NCBI GenBank assembly: GCA_900074885.1
Contig: FJUW01000015.1
Location: forward strand, 167,906 to 231,905
Direction: 5' to 3'
Origin: Rhynchosporium graminicola
Lineage: Eukaryota; Ascomycota; Leotiomycetes; Helotiales; Ploettnerulaceae
DNA: 64,000 nucleotides
This document shows positions 1 through 12,481 of this stretch, piece after piece (position 1 is the stretch's first letter; every line of letters starts with the position of its first letter). Under the pieces are notes generated by a model. It searched no databases, was not told the DNA's origin, and saw only the letters and a program-made list of their open reading frames with translations. The position numbers were made by a program, and so were the translations under genes.

Positions 1-1259
1 TAAGTAAAAGAGTTATAGATAATATAACGCTTACTCTAGAAAGGTCTTAAAACTACCTGAGTAATAAGACCTTATATTACTATGAATATAAAGTAGTAAG
101 AATCACTTGAGAATCTATAACTAAGGAGTAAAGAAGTAGAGAGAGAATAGAAGTATATATATGAAAAGGGGCCCCTAAACTCTACTCGTGTAATCTCGCT
201 TAGCAGTAAGTGTTTCTACTAATAGGGAGAGACCTCCAAACCTGACCAGTCGTCACATAATCTATTAATCTAGTTTACGCGGAGATCTAAGTTTACTTAG
301 GTTAGTAGCGTAGAAGTCTCTAAGCTTATATAGAGTACTTATTAGGTCGGAAGTATTATACTAAGTTAAGTCCGGGTTATAGCTTAGCTAGCTAACTTAA
401 TACTTCAGATTACTTCTTAGGAGCTATATAGTAAGTATATCTTATAACTCCTACTCTTCTTAAGTAGCGATAACCTCCGGGAGTAGGTTTAGTAACTTCT
501 AGCTTAGTAATAAGTTATCCGAGTCCTTAAAGAGTAATTTAGAGGCGAATATATTATAAATAGAAGATCCCGGGGGTAAATCTAGCTTATAAGAGTATCC
601 GATCTTAGCTAGGACTTAGTATAATCCTACCTAGAGACTAGATAGCTTCTTACTTAGCTAGTAATTCTTAAGGTTCCTTATAAAGAGAAATACCTTATCT
701 CTAACTTCCTAGTCGATATTATACTGTTTCGGGTTAGTTATAGCGCTTATCTTATACTAAGTAGCTAGTATATTAGCTTTTATAACCTTAATAGCGGATT
801 TAGTACGTTTAGCTAGGGATTTAGTATTAGTATAGTTAAGCTTCTCTTATAGTATCGATCCGGTAAGTTACTTCTAGTCTTAGCTATTCTGTAGTAGTAT
901 ACTATATTTAAGGGTATATAGCGCTATACTAATAGAATCGTAAGGTAGAGTTACTTAAGCGCGGTCTATTATTAGTAGTAGTTCGCCCTAGTTACTCTAG
1001 TAGTAATTAACGAAAGGTCTAAGGCGTTAGTTAATATACTAGTTTATAATCTCCGTTTATCTATTAGTTTACTAGTAGAAAGAAGTAGAGAGTTTAACCT
1101 TAACTCTAATTATATAATAAAACTCTTATTAGAAAGATAAGACTAGCTAAGCTCCTTAATCGGATATAATTAACTTAAAAGTATATCCGAAACGATATAT
1201 CTATTAGATAAATAATATTATTATCCTACGAGTATCGATATTATAATAGTATAATATTA

Positions 1260-1505
1260 ATATAAAGTCTTTCCTTAGGCAGTCGATAAATACTAATATC
1301 TTATTAAATCCTTAGTTATTAAGCGGAAAGTCCTTAAAATCTATAGCTAAGTACTATATAAGATAGCTAAGCACTAGTAATAAGTAGAGGAATCCTAACT
1401 ATTTCGTCTGTTTCAGATAAGAGTACTAGTAAAGGCGGTAATTATAAGTATACTATTTCACGTCCGATATAAGTCCTTTCTAGTAGTAATAAGTAGAAAT
1501 CATTT
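1260..1505 (-). pseudogene. Integrase zinc-binding and catalytic start of the gypsy element (relic)
   Basis: Minus-strand translation gives YYY-stop-KGLISDVK-stop-YTYNYRLY. This matches the YYWPGMxxDVxxYVxxCxxC pattern of the gypsy integrase HHCC domain with both Cys codons turned into Tyr. About 25 residues on comes YLAIDFKDFPLNN, then GFNKILVFIDCLRK. That corresponds to the LTIDFKSFP...VFVDRLGK block holding the first Asp of the DDE core. Stop codons and lost zinc ligands show it is inactive. Confidence 0.85.
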
Positions 1506-2639
1506 CGGCGATCTTATAAGCGTTTAGATAAGCAGAAGAAACTTAATCGTAGACTTTACTAATTAAATAGGTATATAGTAAAGTATAGCGTTATATATAT
1601 AGATAACTATTATAAAGTAGTAAATTATTATTAATAGTATAGCTATCTCCTAATATATTTCGTTCCTTAGAGAATAATTCTTAGTTAAATTAGTATAGTT
1701 TCTCGATTAACTTAAAGGAGTTATATGCGAGTTCTAGTAGTATATTAGTCCTTAGCGATATTAGGTATATATAACTAATTTAATCGATATAATACTCCGC
1801 TAGTTCCGTATTAATCTTAGGGTCTAAGTAGTCTAAAGGTAGTAAAACCTAAGATCTATTATCCTATTTCTATTATTCTTATATCCTTAGATCTTATTCC
1901 CTATAGCTAAGGATATTAGCTTTAGTATTATTTTTACTAAGTATATATATAATTTGAAAGTTGAATTCGAAAAGGAATTCTATCTATCTAGCTTACTTAC
2001 TAGTTAGGACCTTAGTAGTTATAAAGTATTCTAAGGATCGATAGTCAATATATACGCCGGTATAGAATTATAAAGATATAAGTTCCGGTCTCTATTTCCG
2101 GAAAGACTTAATAATAATATATAGCTCCTTATTATAGATCTTCTAGTTTAGTTTATATCTATTAAGAACGTAAGAGTAGAATCTAATTAGATACTACTAG
2201 TTATCTTTATATAATTAGGAGATAACTCTAGCTATTATATTATTAGAAGTATTAGTTTCTAGTTTAGTTTATAATTCAGGGTCGAAATAGTATAGTTTCT
2301 ATACTAATAGTAGCTATTAATATAAATCGTCGAAGGACTTCTTATAATTATTAGTAAAATTCTATAGTATTATAAGCTGAGTAAGTATTAAGAGAGGTTT
2401 AGCGATAAGGCCGAAATTCCGAATAAATTAATAATAGAACCTATAGAATCCTAGGAAGGATTTCATAGCTATTATTATTTCGGGGTACTTCTAGTCTACT
2501 AATAATACTACTTTCTCGGGATCTGGCTCGATTCCGTTAGTAGTAATAATATATCCGAGGTATTTAGTTTAAGTAATATAGAATTCGCTTTTCTTAATAT
2601 CTACTTAGAGTCTGATATCTATTAAGTATTATAGTACTA

Positions 2640-2850
2640 ATTTAATATATTCGTTATATTCCTAGAGTATTTCTGAGTATATAAGAATATTATCTAAGTA
2701 AGCTATATAGAAATTATCTAAGTAATCTAGTAGTATATTATTTATATATCGCTAGTATATACTAAGTCTATTATAAAGCCTAAAAAGTAGTACTTTATAT
2801 TTATAAGATCCGAAGCAGGTTCGGAAGGTAGTATACTCCTCGGATTCGGG
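2640..2850 (-). pseudogene. Reverse transcriptase core of the gypsy element (relic)
   Basis: In one minus-strand frame I read a decayed version of the canonical gypsy segment. A TxFRTxFGxYxY-like stretch is followed by FRLYN (for FGLTN), RYINN (for RYIND), and then AYLDNILIYSEIL. The active-site YLDD has become YLDN, a GAT to AAT change expected from RIP. Stops interrupt the frame where Trp and Gln codons are expected. This fixes the orientation and class of the surrounding element. It is a dead remnant. Confidence 0.88.
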
Positions 2851-5800
2851 GTCTATATAGATATAGTTAAATACTACCCGGATATCTAGTTTAGTAAAGA
2901 TTATTACTTTAGATATATAAGTTAAGAGCTTATCGATCTTAAGTATTAAGTAGGAATCCTTTCGAGTGATCGTATTAAGCTTATAATAATCGATATAGAA
3001 GCGTAATCCTCTATTAGTCTTCTTAACGAATAATATAAGTAATATAAAGGGACTTTAGCTAGATTCGATAAATCCCTTATCTAAGTTCTCTATAAGGTAC
3101 TCCTTAGTTACTTATAGTTCGTCTATAGATTACTAATATAAAAGCGAATATATATTAAGTAATAGTTCTTCTAGAATAATTTTATAATTATATAAATAAT
3201 ATAGCAGAAGAATATTAGAATCCTACTTAGAAAAGGCTTCCTTAAGGGTATAGTACTATTCTAGTAGCTTTTCGGCTATAAGTCGTTTAGTATTAGGATC
3301 CTTAGGAGAATCGCTATTTAGATAGTCTTATAAGAGGTAGTCTATCTCGTAGATACTAGTAAAGAATAATTTAGAGCTTTTATATTTTATATTAAAGTAA
3401 AAAGCTATAGTATTAATTTAGTAAATTAGAACTAGTTTCTAGATCCTTAGAGGTTAAGAGGAGCACTTATAATAGAGTTTTAGCGCAGGTACCTTTCTCG
3501 ATGAATTCGGAGTAAGAAAGGATTCGGATTCCTTAGCGATAAGCGGAAATAAGTTAAATAATAAGGATAATACGTTAATATACTATATTATTATTATTTA
3601 GTATAATTAGTATTAGTCTAGCTAGTTTATAACTAAGTCCCGCGCGTTAGCGTCGATTTAGTAAGATCGATTAATACTAGGTTTATAAGGTAGTAAAGTT
3701 ATAATTATCTCCTTATCGTATTAGAGAGTAACTAAATAGCGTTCCGATTATAATAGCTTATAATAGAGCGTATCTAGCTTAACTTGAAATTATCGTATCT
3801 ATTTAATACTAATAATTATATCTTATTATCCTAAATCGAGGAGAATAAAAGGGTAGTTATAAATACGCTTACTATTAATAGAAAAGTATAAATATATAAA
3901 ATAGGTAATATAAGTTCTAATAGACTATTAGAACCTATATATTAGAATAGAATAAGGCAGTAGCTCGATTATAATACTAAGGGCTCCCGATAGTTATCCG
4001 GTAAGAGTATAATTAATAAATAGATAACTATTCGCTCTAGTATCGATTAGACTATTTATAAAGACTCTTAGCCCGTTTATACTAACTATAGTTAAGTATA
4101 TAAATTACTTACCTCCTATTAAGGAGTTAAGGTCCAGATTAGAGAGATTATACTTATATAGACTTAAGAAAGAGTTTTTACTTAGGCCTTATTATTTCCC
4201 TCTAATATTAGTCCAGATTCGGAGGGTACGTCTTCTACTACTTCCTTAGCTACTCTCTCCTCTTCCGGAAATTCGTCGATTAATTAAACTTTAGGCGAGT
4301 TAGGGTAATCTAGCTTAATATAACTAAGCTATTTATAACTATAATACTTAAGAAGTTCTCCGGTCGAGGTAATAAGGCGTTTTAGCGCGGAGGGAGTACT
4401 AGATTATACTAGGGTAAAGATACGTATATATAGTATAGGAATAGTTTATCGAGGAGCTAAGCTTAAGGACTAGTAAGGAGTAGAACTAGTAGAAGTTGTA
4501 GTAGTAATAGTAAGCTTATAGTATTATACCGGGGTAATAGCTTTCTCGGGATAAGAGCGTTCTAAGTTATAGCGATACTTAGTATTAAAAGAAAGTAAGG
4601 ATCTAACTATAGAAGTGTAATCCTTATTCTATATTAGTTTAATAATAAGAGTTAAAGCGCGTAAAGATAGTATAATCTTATTCTATATATAAAAGAACTA
4701 CTTTTTCTTTTTAACCTTATCTTAGATAGTAGCGCTTTAAAATCGACTACGAAACTCGGCGAAAGTCTCGCGTATATAGCCGGGTTATTATATTTCTAGG
4801 TAATAGAAAGCGTTATAGTAGTTATCTTCTTCTAAACTAGTAAGAAAGTTCTCCTCTAATAAGGAGATTATTTTATTACTAGTTTTAAACTCGTTAGCGA
4901 AGTACTAAGGCGTAAGATACTCCTTAGCTAATCTAGTAACTAGCTCTTATACGAGAACGCGCTAGGAGAAGTCCGTAGAGTAGTAGTTAGCGTTTATAGC
5001 TAGCCGGTCTCGTATCGATACTCTCTATTAGAAGAAGGTAAAGTCCGATCTATTATCTAGAGGTAGGATCTTCTTAGTAAGATAAGACTTCCTAAGGCGT
5101 AACTCTACTGATTCGGCGCCGGGAGAGAGAGATAGTTTATTAAGAATAGTATCTTCTCTCTTAGTACTATATATCGGAATAGAGTTTATTAGCTTATTAA
5201 ACTCTAGAATATATAGAGATTATAGTATTAATTCTAGTAAGAGAGTCGAAGATAAGCGAGGGACCTCTATAAGGAACTTATCTTATGCGGAGATTAGTCT
5301 ATCTATAATATCTTCTAGAGAGTTATTCTTTTCTTTCTAGTTCGCTAATTATTATAAGAGAGAACGGATCAGGTTCGAGTTACTTATAGTAATAAGAGTA
5401 CTTAGCGATTATACTCCTAGTGAATTTCGCTTTTATTTTCCTTTCCCTCTTAGTTAGTATTTTCTTAATAAAGTATTAATATTCTCTAAGGTAAGAGATA
5501 TTTAGAGTAAAGAAAAGTATAATAAATTAAGTTCGGAGGTAGAGCGGGGGAAGTCGCGTTAAGTTCCCTTAGAATTAGAGGAGTCTCTAGTTTATTAGTT
5601 AAGAGCTATAATAGTAGCTTAAAAAGGAGTATATTAAAGCTATTTCAGTAGCGATACGTAAAGGTTAAAGTTCCGGGGTATTTATTATACTTTCTTCAAA
5701 ATCTATTTATAATTCCTTTATATTAAGGGAGTTATTAAAGGAGCGTTAGCGAAGACTTCCTCTATTATACTATTTACGATAAGCTGAATTAAACCCTAAT

Positions 5801-6129
5801 TTATAGTTATTCGAGAGATCTCTAGTATCTTAGCTATATATAAGTAATTATCGAATAACTAACTTAGTAGTAAGATATTATAGTAAGCTATCTCTAGCTA
5901 TCTTAATCTTTTTATTTAATATAATAATATAAGACTTAAGGCGATATATAAATAAGAATAAATAAGTAGAGAGGCTAAGAGCGATCTTATATAGTCTACT
6001 ACGAAGAAAATAAAAAGATAAGGAAGGAAGAAGAAGAGAGATAGAGTATAAAGCACCTTATATATATATACTAGTACTAATCTGATACTATACTAAGTCG
6101 GATACTAGTTCTGCCGGGATACCTATGAA

Positions 6130-6720
6130 CTTAGGCCCTGTTATTTATCTTTCTTCTCATGTGATATTCAGGTGAGCTGTCGTTATATACCTCCCGTATT
6201 TACTACTTATCGAGCCCTAAAACATCTATCCGATCTTCCTCTAGTGCCTTTCCTCGATATAATTAGCGTAGTATAGCTCTTCTTCTCCTTTCTTTCGAGT
6301 AACCCACGCCTTAGTATACCTTCTAGGATTTACCTAAGTTTCGTCACTCTAAAACACCTCCGACTACTGCTTATCACTCTAAAATAGGTGCTCCTAGGCC
6401 CAATTAAGCCGATCTTATCGCTATTACGCTATAAGAGGAGGTTTCCGTCGTGCAATTCTTCGAATAAAGCTTTCCTTATAAAATGCGGCTCGAATTGCTT
6501 TCTCTCCGCAGTCCTACTCTAAGATCGCTAGTATATCTGCCTATCGAACACGTCGATTTATACTTGAAGAAGTTACCTACTCGATAAGACACTTCCTTTA
6601 AGGTATATTAAGGAAAGGCTTTCGCTCTCGAGCGTGCTTTTAAGGTGTAAGTCGATACGAAAGAGTGTATTTGACTTGTCGAAGCGTAAGATTTAATTAA
6701 AGAGCGATTTTAGCTTATGT
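6130..6720 (-). pseudogene. Tc1/mariner-like DDE transposase remnant
   Basis: A single minus-strand frame reads, in order, DCGEKAIRAAF, RRIARRKPPL, RLNWA-stop-EHLF, SEVF-stop-SDET-stop-V, KAWVTRKKGEEELY and RKIG-stop-MF-stop-GSIS. This is the SDETWV...KVWVTRxxGEE...GWMFWG block around the first catalytic Asp of fungal Tc1/mariner transposases. At least six expected TGG (Trp) codons are TAG, the RIP product of CCA on the plus strand. The segment expected to carry the later catalytic acids would lie below about 6130, where gypsy-like sequence takes over, so the gene is truncated. Terminal inverted repeats were not found. RIP looks milder here than in the neighbouring gypsy sequence. Confidence 0.85.
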
Positions 6721-9455
6721 AAAGCTGGCCTTAAAGTATAAAGTCTCAATTCGAAGGCGGTCATCACGTGTATACTGCTTTCGTAGTGTTTTTAGTATCG
6801 GCACTAAATAAAATAGCTCCTCTATAACGATTTGAGGTTCTTTCAGTATAGAATACTATAGTAAAGCAGCGTTCTGAGCATTAAGTAGTCATTAGTCAGA
6901 ATGCCTATCAGGGGGGGAACCTTCTAGAGGCTGCACAGACAGCCAAGGGTACATTATTTCCAGCCTGTACGAAGTAAGCAGTCCCCATTCTTACAGCAGC
7001 ATTGCTACATGCTTGCACTGTTGCAGGTGCACATATGTTGAAACTTCAACTACGGAGCAAAAACGATGCATAACTGCGTCATATCTCCGGCGAGAAACTG
7101 CGCAGCTGCTGTGCTACGCGGCTTCCACACCACAATAATCCCTAATCCTGACGCAGCCCGCGCAATTCAAGGTTCTCTCCTTGGGAGGACTCAGGACCTT
7201 CACGGCGCTGACTCGGCTGAACTTTTTTTTGGACAATAATCGTATGAAGGTGGGATGCCCCCCTGTCTATCTGATGCCAAAAAAAACTCCGTACGAAGTT
7301 AAGCCCGCGCAACCTTAAGACACAGCCTCAATCCCAATCTGTCCAACGACAACAGGCTCCACAGCACGTTTTGCCCGCAGATCACACACTTGAAGTTGCA
7401 GTCTGGTGATTGAGAACAGCTAAAACTTATCTGTCAATTAAGACTATTTCCGATTCTAGTTTTGATACCACAAAGGGTTTAACCTCAAGCGCCAAATACT
7501 ACTGGGCTGGGACTGGAATCGAAGAACGACACAGTATGAAAGATGTGCCGGTGGTCATCAAATACTGTTTGTCCCCACGAAAGTAGGACACACAAGCGCC
7601 CATCGCCGATGCTCCACCTCTATTGCGCAAGAAGTTTCGAAATCTACCGGCGGATCTATCCCGTGCAGCAGATTGGATAAGTTTCAAATGAACCACCTTT
7701 TGATGCTCACATCGAAGTTACATCCCGCAATGTTCTTGGGATGATAATCGCAATTTGACTGGGATCATAACAGACGGTGAGGGAATACTAGGAACCAGTG
7801 ATGATCTTTAGCCTCATCAACTAACTCTATGCTTGGCACGATATCGGAATCGTGGTCCACCGCAGCAGATTTGCGGAAATTTCTGCAAATCGTGCATCCG
7901 CAATGCTCGTAGTGGGAACGATACATCCCTAGGTCGGATGTGGCGGATTGGGCAAATACAAGCTCGGGTAAGGGAACAATTGACTTTACTTTCAAAGTAA
8001 CAATTGGAGTCTTTCAAAGTTGGGGACGTATTGGGAGAGAGAATGATTAATCAAAGCGAAAGCGTTCACTAAGTTCCAGACAAGCAGGTCTAGAATATTT
8101 CCCGAGTAAGTAGAGATGAAACGAAGGCAAGTCGTCTGAAAAGTACCGATATCGATCGTTCTTATCCATGGGCTGACAGGCTTCAGCAAGCGAGATAAAT
8201 AACGGGACAGGGAGCGAGACCAGACGGATGCTTCGTACATTTCCGTACATCTCAATGCCGAATCCGTCTCTCATGACTCTCAAAGCTCATACGTGCCTGT
8301 TTCGCATCGCACCATCAAACGCTTCAATTCACTGATTTAACGATCGGCCGACTCGTAGATGAACGCCATAAGATACTTCGGCTTAGCCGAAACCACGATT
8401 TCACAAGAACATCAGATGCGTCTCTCTAATATAGACTATGACAAATTCGGGTAGAGATTGTGAGACAGGTCGAGCCGCGATGGCAATGGTATTTAACAAC
8501 CCGGCTAGTATTAAAGCAGCTACTGGAAAAACAAGCACACCTGAAGTACGGGTCCCTGCCGACTCAGGGTACGTCCGTCCTGCAGCCCTGCGTCATCTCT
8601 GAGATAAAACATTCATTCCTACGAGGCTCCGCTCTTAGGCCTCCGACAGCGATGTACTCTGTATGGACAACAGTGCCAGGAGTACCCGTTATGTCCTACC
8701 ATACCTCCGTACTATCCTTCGAATCCACTCTTTTACAACGAGGAACCACATGTCAAATTGATTCTTTCAGCTGCCTACCTAAAGGTACCTACCTACCTGG
8801 TCGTCCGTTCGGTGTGCGCTTGAAATCGGGTCGGGAAGCTGTAGAAGCCTAATAAACCTCGCATTCTGATACCGATCACTCAAGCTACTGCCTGCATCAC
8901 GAAGTACGGAGGGTAACGTACATACGACATGGGCTTCATCATCGACCGCCGGTGTCTTTTGGAGACAATTTGGCTTCTTTGCACAGACGGGTCCGTACAA
9001 GTTATAACTGGTCTCGGATGAGTCTCGAGAGTCGAGAGCCTGTCTGTGTAGGCTTTGTTAAGCTCCAGGCTCGCTGAAGTACCGGTATTTGCTAGTCTCT
9101 TCTCTTGCCTATGCTATACTTTCTCCATACATTCCATGCCAGACTAAAAGAAACTTGTTGGCGATCGTTCCTTGCTAGCCCCCATATCCAGACACCAATA
9201 TTTATATGACCCACCTGTACCCCAAGATATTCACTCATGCTCTTGACCTCGACCTCTCTCTTACACATCGAACTCTCATCTCGACCCGGTTCATTGCCGC
9301 CTCCGTCCCAAACATTTTATCTACCGCTCGTTTCACAAGTCTCGAACAATCTGAGGGGTCCACCGTTACTCCACATACTCTCCAGACCTCCGCAATCTCT
9401 GCCGACCCGAGTCGTTTTGGGAATTGGACGACCAAAGATTGAGGATATATCCAGC
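6721..9455. other. Gene-free flank of the transposon island
   Basis: Composition returns to normal over about 6.7-6.95 kb. Open frames of up to 130 codons occur on both strands (for example 8460-8852 plus), but none shows a recognisable domain, and their codon use and overlaps look random. The last 300 bases are pyrimidine-rich and probably hold the promoter and 5' leader of the phosphatase gene. Confidence 0.5.
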
Positions 9456-11141
9456 ATGGCGCCTTCCGCTTCCTCCTCCCGGCTACTACCGCCAAAGCCA
9501 CGTCCAGGACTTCGACGACTTTCTTCAATGACTGTTACCGAGAGAGAAATCAAAGACGGACAAGGGCCTGTTGTTGTTGTACCAGATAGGATGATGTTGC
9601 AAAGATCTATCTCTTATAGCGGTGGCTTTGCTGCATCGTTATCGTCGGCTCGAAATGAGCTTTCCTCTATCAACCTTGAGGAAGAGGCCCTGCTCTCACC
9701 CACTGCTAGCTCACCCGAAACACCTGGCTCGCCCGTCACTCCAGCAGATATCCCTACTGCAGACTCTTTTGCATTCGCATTCGATATTGATGGAGTGCTG
9801 ATTAGAGGTGGTCGCCCGATTCCTGAGGCCATTGAAGCCATGAAGATGCTAAACGGCGAAAACGAATATGGAATTCGCGTGCCGTATATATTCTTGACAG
9901 TATGTCTTTCTGTAACCCCAATTGCGGTAGCTCTTCGGAAGTTGTTCGATATCGAATTTTTCATAAGCTCAACCTATTATTCTGAACATCATGCTAATAT
10001 GAACCAGAATGGTGGAGGCAAAACAGAGGCCGAACGTTGCATCGACCTTTCTCGCCAGCTAGACATCGAAGTCTCTCCAGCACAATTCATTTGTGGTAGG
10101 CTACTCCAATGTGTCGACAATTGTACCATTACTAATCAGACTTATAGGACACACACCTATGCGAGAAATGGTTGCCAAGTACGAAACCGTACTGGTCATT
10201 GGCGGAGAAGGAGAGAAATGTCGGCAAGTGGCGGAGGGCTACGGATTCCGTGATGTTGTTACTCCCGGAGACATCATCAAAGACAACGAAGCCACAACGC
10301 CATTTCGTCGACTAACTGCGGAGGAGCACAAAAACTCCCGACCAAGAAACCATGCCGAAACCAAGATTGAGGCCATTTTGTACGTTGTCCACTTAGAGAT
10401 TTGATTAATCTTGCTGACTTTTTCAGTGTCTTCGCCGATAGCCGAGAATGGGCAGGTGATATTCAGATCATGCTCGACTTAGCAATGTCCAAGGGTGGGT
10501 ACATAGGTACACTTTCGGAGACATTTGACGAAGGACCGCCTATCTACTTCTCTCACAACGATATCGTCTGGTCCGCCGCTCACGATAATGTACGTCTTGG
10601 CATGGGTGCTCTTCGAAAGATGGTAGAAATGCTTTTCAAAGACCTCACCAAGGGCAAGGAACTCGAGACGATCGCTTTCGGGAAACCACAAATCGGTACC
10701 TTCGAGTTCGCAACCCGCTTACTTCAACAATGGCGGAAGGACGAGCACCGATGCAACAGACCCCCCGAGACGGTTTACTTTGTTGGTGATACTCCCGAGA
10801 GCGACATTCGTGGTACCAACATGTTCAACGAGAAATCTAAGAACGACTGGTACTCGATATTGGTGAAGACCGGTGTGTACCAAGACGGTACCGAACCTGC
10901 GTACAAGCCAAGAGTGACAGTTGAAAATGTTCTGGATGCTGTCAAGCACGGAATCGAGCGTGAGATGAGCAAGAAAAAGATTGTCGGCGGAGGACTTCCA
11001 TTAAGTGCTATGGCTTTCAAGAACTTATCACTAAACGGGGAACGAAATGGAGGTGGTAACAAGACGCCGATTATGGAAGTCACCGAGCCAAATACACCAG
11101 AGGCTGGAACTCCAGATGCAGTTACCCCCGCTGCGGCATAA
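9456..11141 (+). CDS. HAD-superfamily hydrolase, CECR5/HDHD5-like (subclass IIA)
   Basis: Four exons: 9456-9899, 10008-10095, 10148-10379 and 10427-11141, giving 492 residues; all junctions keep phase and have GT-AG ends. HAD motif I, with the nucleophile, is FAFDIDGVLIRGGRPIPEA near residues 106-124 (Asp110 and Asp112). It is followed by FLTNGGGKTEAERC (motif II region) and, late in the protein, VYFVGDTPESDIRGTNM (motif III/IV acidic pair). This architecture fits the eukaryotic CECR5/HDHD5 family, which includes yeast YKR070W, a predicted phosphatase whose substrate is not settled. The first 100 residues are Ser/Pro/Arg-rich and could hold a mitochondrial targeting signal, which is inference. 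I chose the ATG at 9456; an upstream in-frame ATG at 9237 lies in pyrimidine-rich leader. It ends convergently with the hydrolase gene. Confidence 0.9.
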
Positions 11142-11360
11142 AAATATAGATGGGTTCATGGGATTGGGTTGATTTCAAAGGCGTTATCATTATATACCCT
11201 GGAACACGCTAAACGCGTGTTTCTAGGATACCTCATAAAACAGCAAGCACGCATGGTGCTTTACTAGAATGAATTTCGTTGAATATACACTTGGCTGACT
11301 ATGGTCTTTGGTGGGAGTGATTATTTCGGTGACCTTGGGACCAGTAGCATATTTCGATCT

Positions 11361-12481
11361 CTACGTTTCCCCCGTCAGAAACCGCTCGATCCTTTCATCC
11401 ATCCATTTAACATCAGTTGGATTTGCACCACCGCCAGCAATATGTCCCCAAATCGTAGGTATCGGAGCATAAACGCCCTTCTTCAGATACCTAACCTCAT
11501 TTTCCCCATCCTCAGGTGGAAAATACTGATCTGTCTGACTCGGCATCACTAAAACCCTTGCACTGATACTCTCCAAAGCTTTCTCATAATCTCCATCTCC
11601 TCGCACCATACCGATATCTCCAGCTTGCCACATCCTCGCCAACACCAACAAGTCTTCTGCATCCCACCTTTCGAACGGAGCTTCTCCCGGAGGTGGGTGC
11701 AGATATCCCTGAAGAGATGGATATCCTTGTTTCCAAAGCTCTTGTCGATACCACTCGGCGCTCGTCAGCCATGCTGCGTATGCTCTCCCGAAAGCACGGA
11801 GTCCTTTTATTGGTCTGGTGCCGTTCGACTTGTAGTTCCCGTTATCGTAATCGAAGGATGTGGTGAGTGCTGAGATTGGGCCTTCTAGAAAGGCGTAGTC
11901 TTGGGTACGTTAGTAAGTGTTGAGACTCAGAACTGACACATCAAAAATTGGATGCTTGGCAGGGGATTGGATCACGATAGGAGATCATACTTACTGTGCC
12001 CAGATGTTTTAGCACTCCCGCATATAACCACCGCATTCTTCACAAATGGGTTCTCCCCAGTCCCGTACATCGCGGCCCAGTGATACGCCTGCTGCCCTCC
12101 CATGCTGAACCCAACCACAGCATCCAGACTCTTGATCCCTAAGTGCTCGGTGACGAGTTTATACTGCGCATTGATGCAATCTGGGTATCTCAGCGAGTAG
12201 TCTTTGGGAAATTCGTCGTCGTTGGATGGACTGGAGGATTCGCCATTGCCAAGCATAGCTACGACTATTACATGGTACTTTTTTAGAGCCCCGGATGTGA
12301 AGTTCAAAGTGGTGTTTATGTGTCCGCCGTAGCATGTTGGGATGAGTACTGTTCGCCGGGAGCTGGAATTGAATGATCGGTATGAGACTTTGATGTCTTT
12401 TGTTGTGCCGCTGGTGAACTTGAATGAGGGGATGGCATATGTTTGGATCCCTGTGGGATCATAGGGAGGTTTAGGAGGCAT
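11361..12481 (-). CDS. Alpha/beta hydrolase, homoserine O-acetyltransferase-like
   Basis: Two exons on the minus strand, 12481-11995 and 11899-11361, joined by a 95-base intron (GTAAGT donor, AAG acceptor), give 341 residues. The nucleophile elbow GFSMGGQQAYHW is in exon 1. The late catalytic Asp lies in MPSQTDQYFPPED and the His in TIWGHIAGGG, completing a Ser-Asp-His triad. The joined sequence SGHNYAFLEGP across the intron matches the homoserine acetyltransferase-like group and confirms the splice. These proteins are often annotated as MetX-like in fungi, but the short length and absence of a lid domain suggest a general acyltransferase or hydrolase rather than the methionine-pathway enzyme. 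The substrate cannot be read from sequence. Confidence 0.88.

Larger units (their letters stand above)
1..6060 (-). mobile_element. RIP-degraded Ty3/gypsy LTR retrotransposon, internal region
   Basis: CA and TG dinucleotides are almost absent and TA is in great excess through this stretch, the signature of repeat-induced point mutation (C to T in CpA on both strands). Minus-strand translation still shows the gypsy pol order. Reverse transcriptase lies near 2640-2845 and the integrase zinc-binding and catalytic parts near 1260-1502, so gag would lie towards 5-6 kb. Every domain is broken by TAG/TAA codons where TGG, CAG or CAA stood, so nothing is translatable. The window starts inside or at the 3' part of the element and I could not identify the LTRs. 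The right edge near 6060 is set only by the change in composition. Family assignment is secure from the motifs; the sub-lineage is not. Confidence 0.9.

Noticed and set aside
8460..8852. 130-codon plus frame downstream of the transposon island
   Set aside because: No recognisable domain, no good start context, and overlapping frames of similar size on the other strand.
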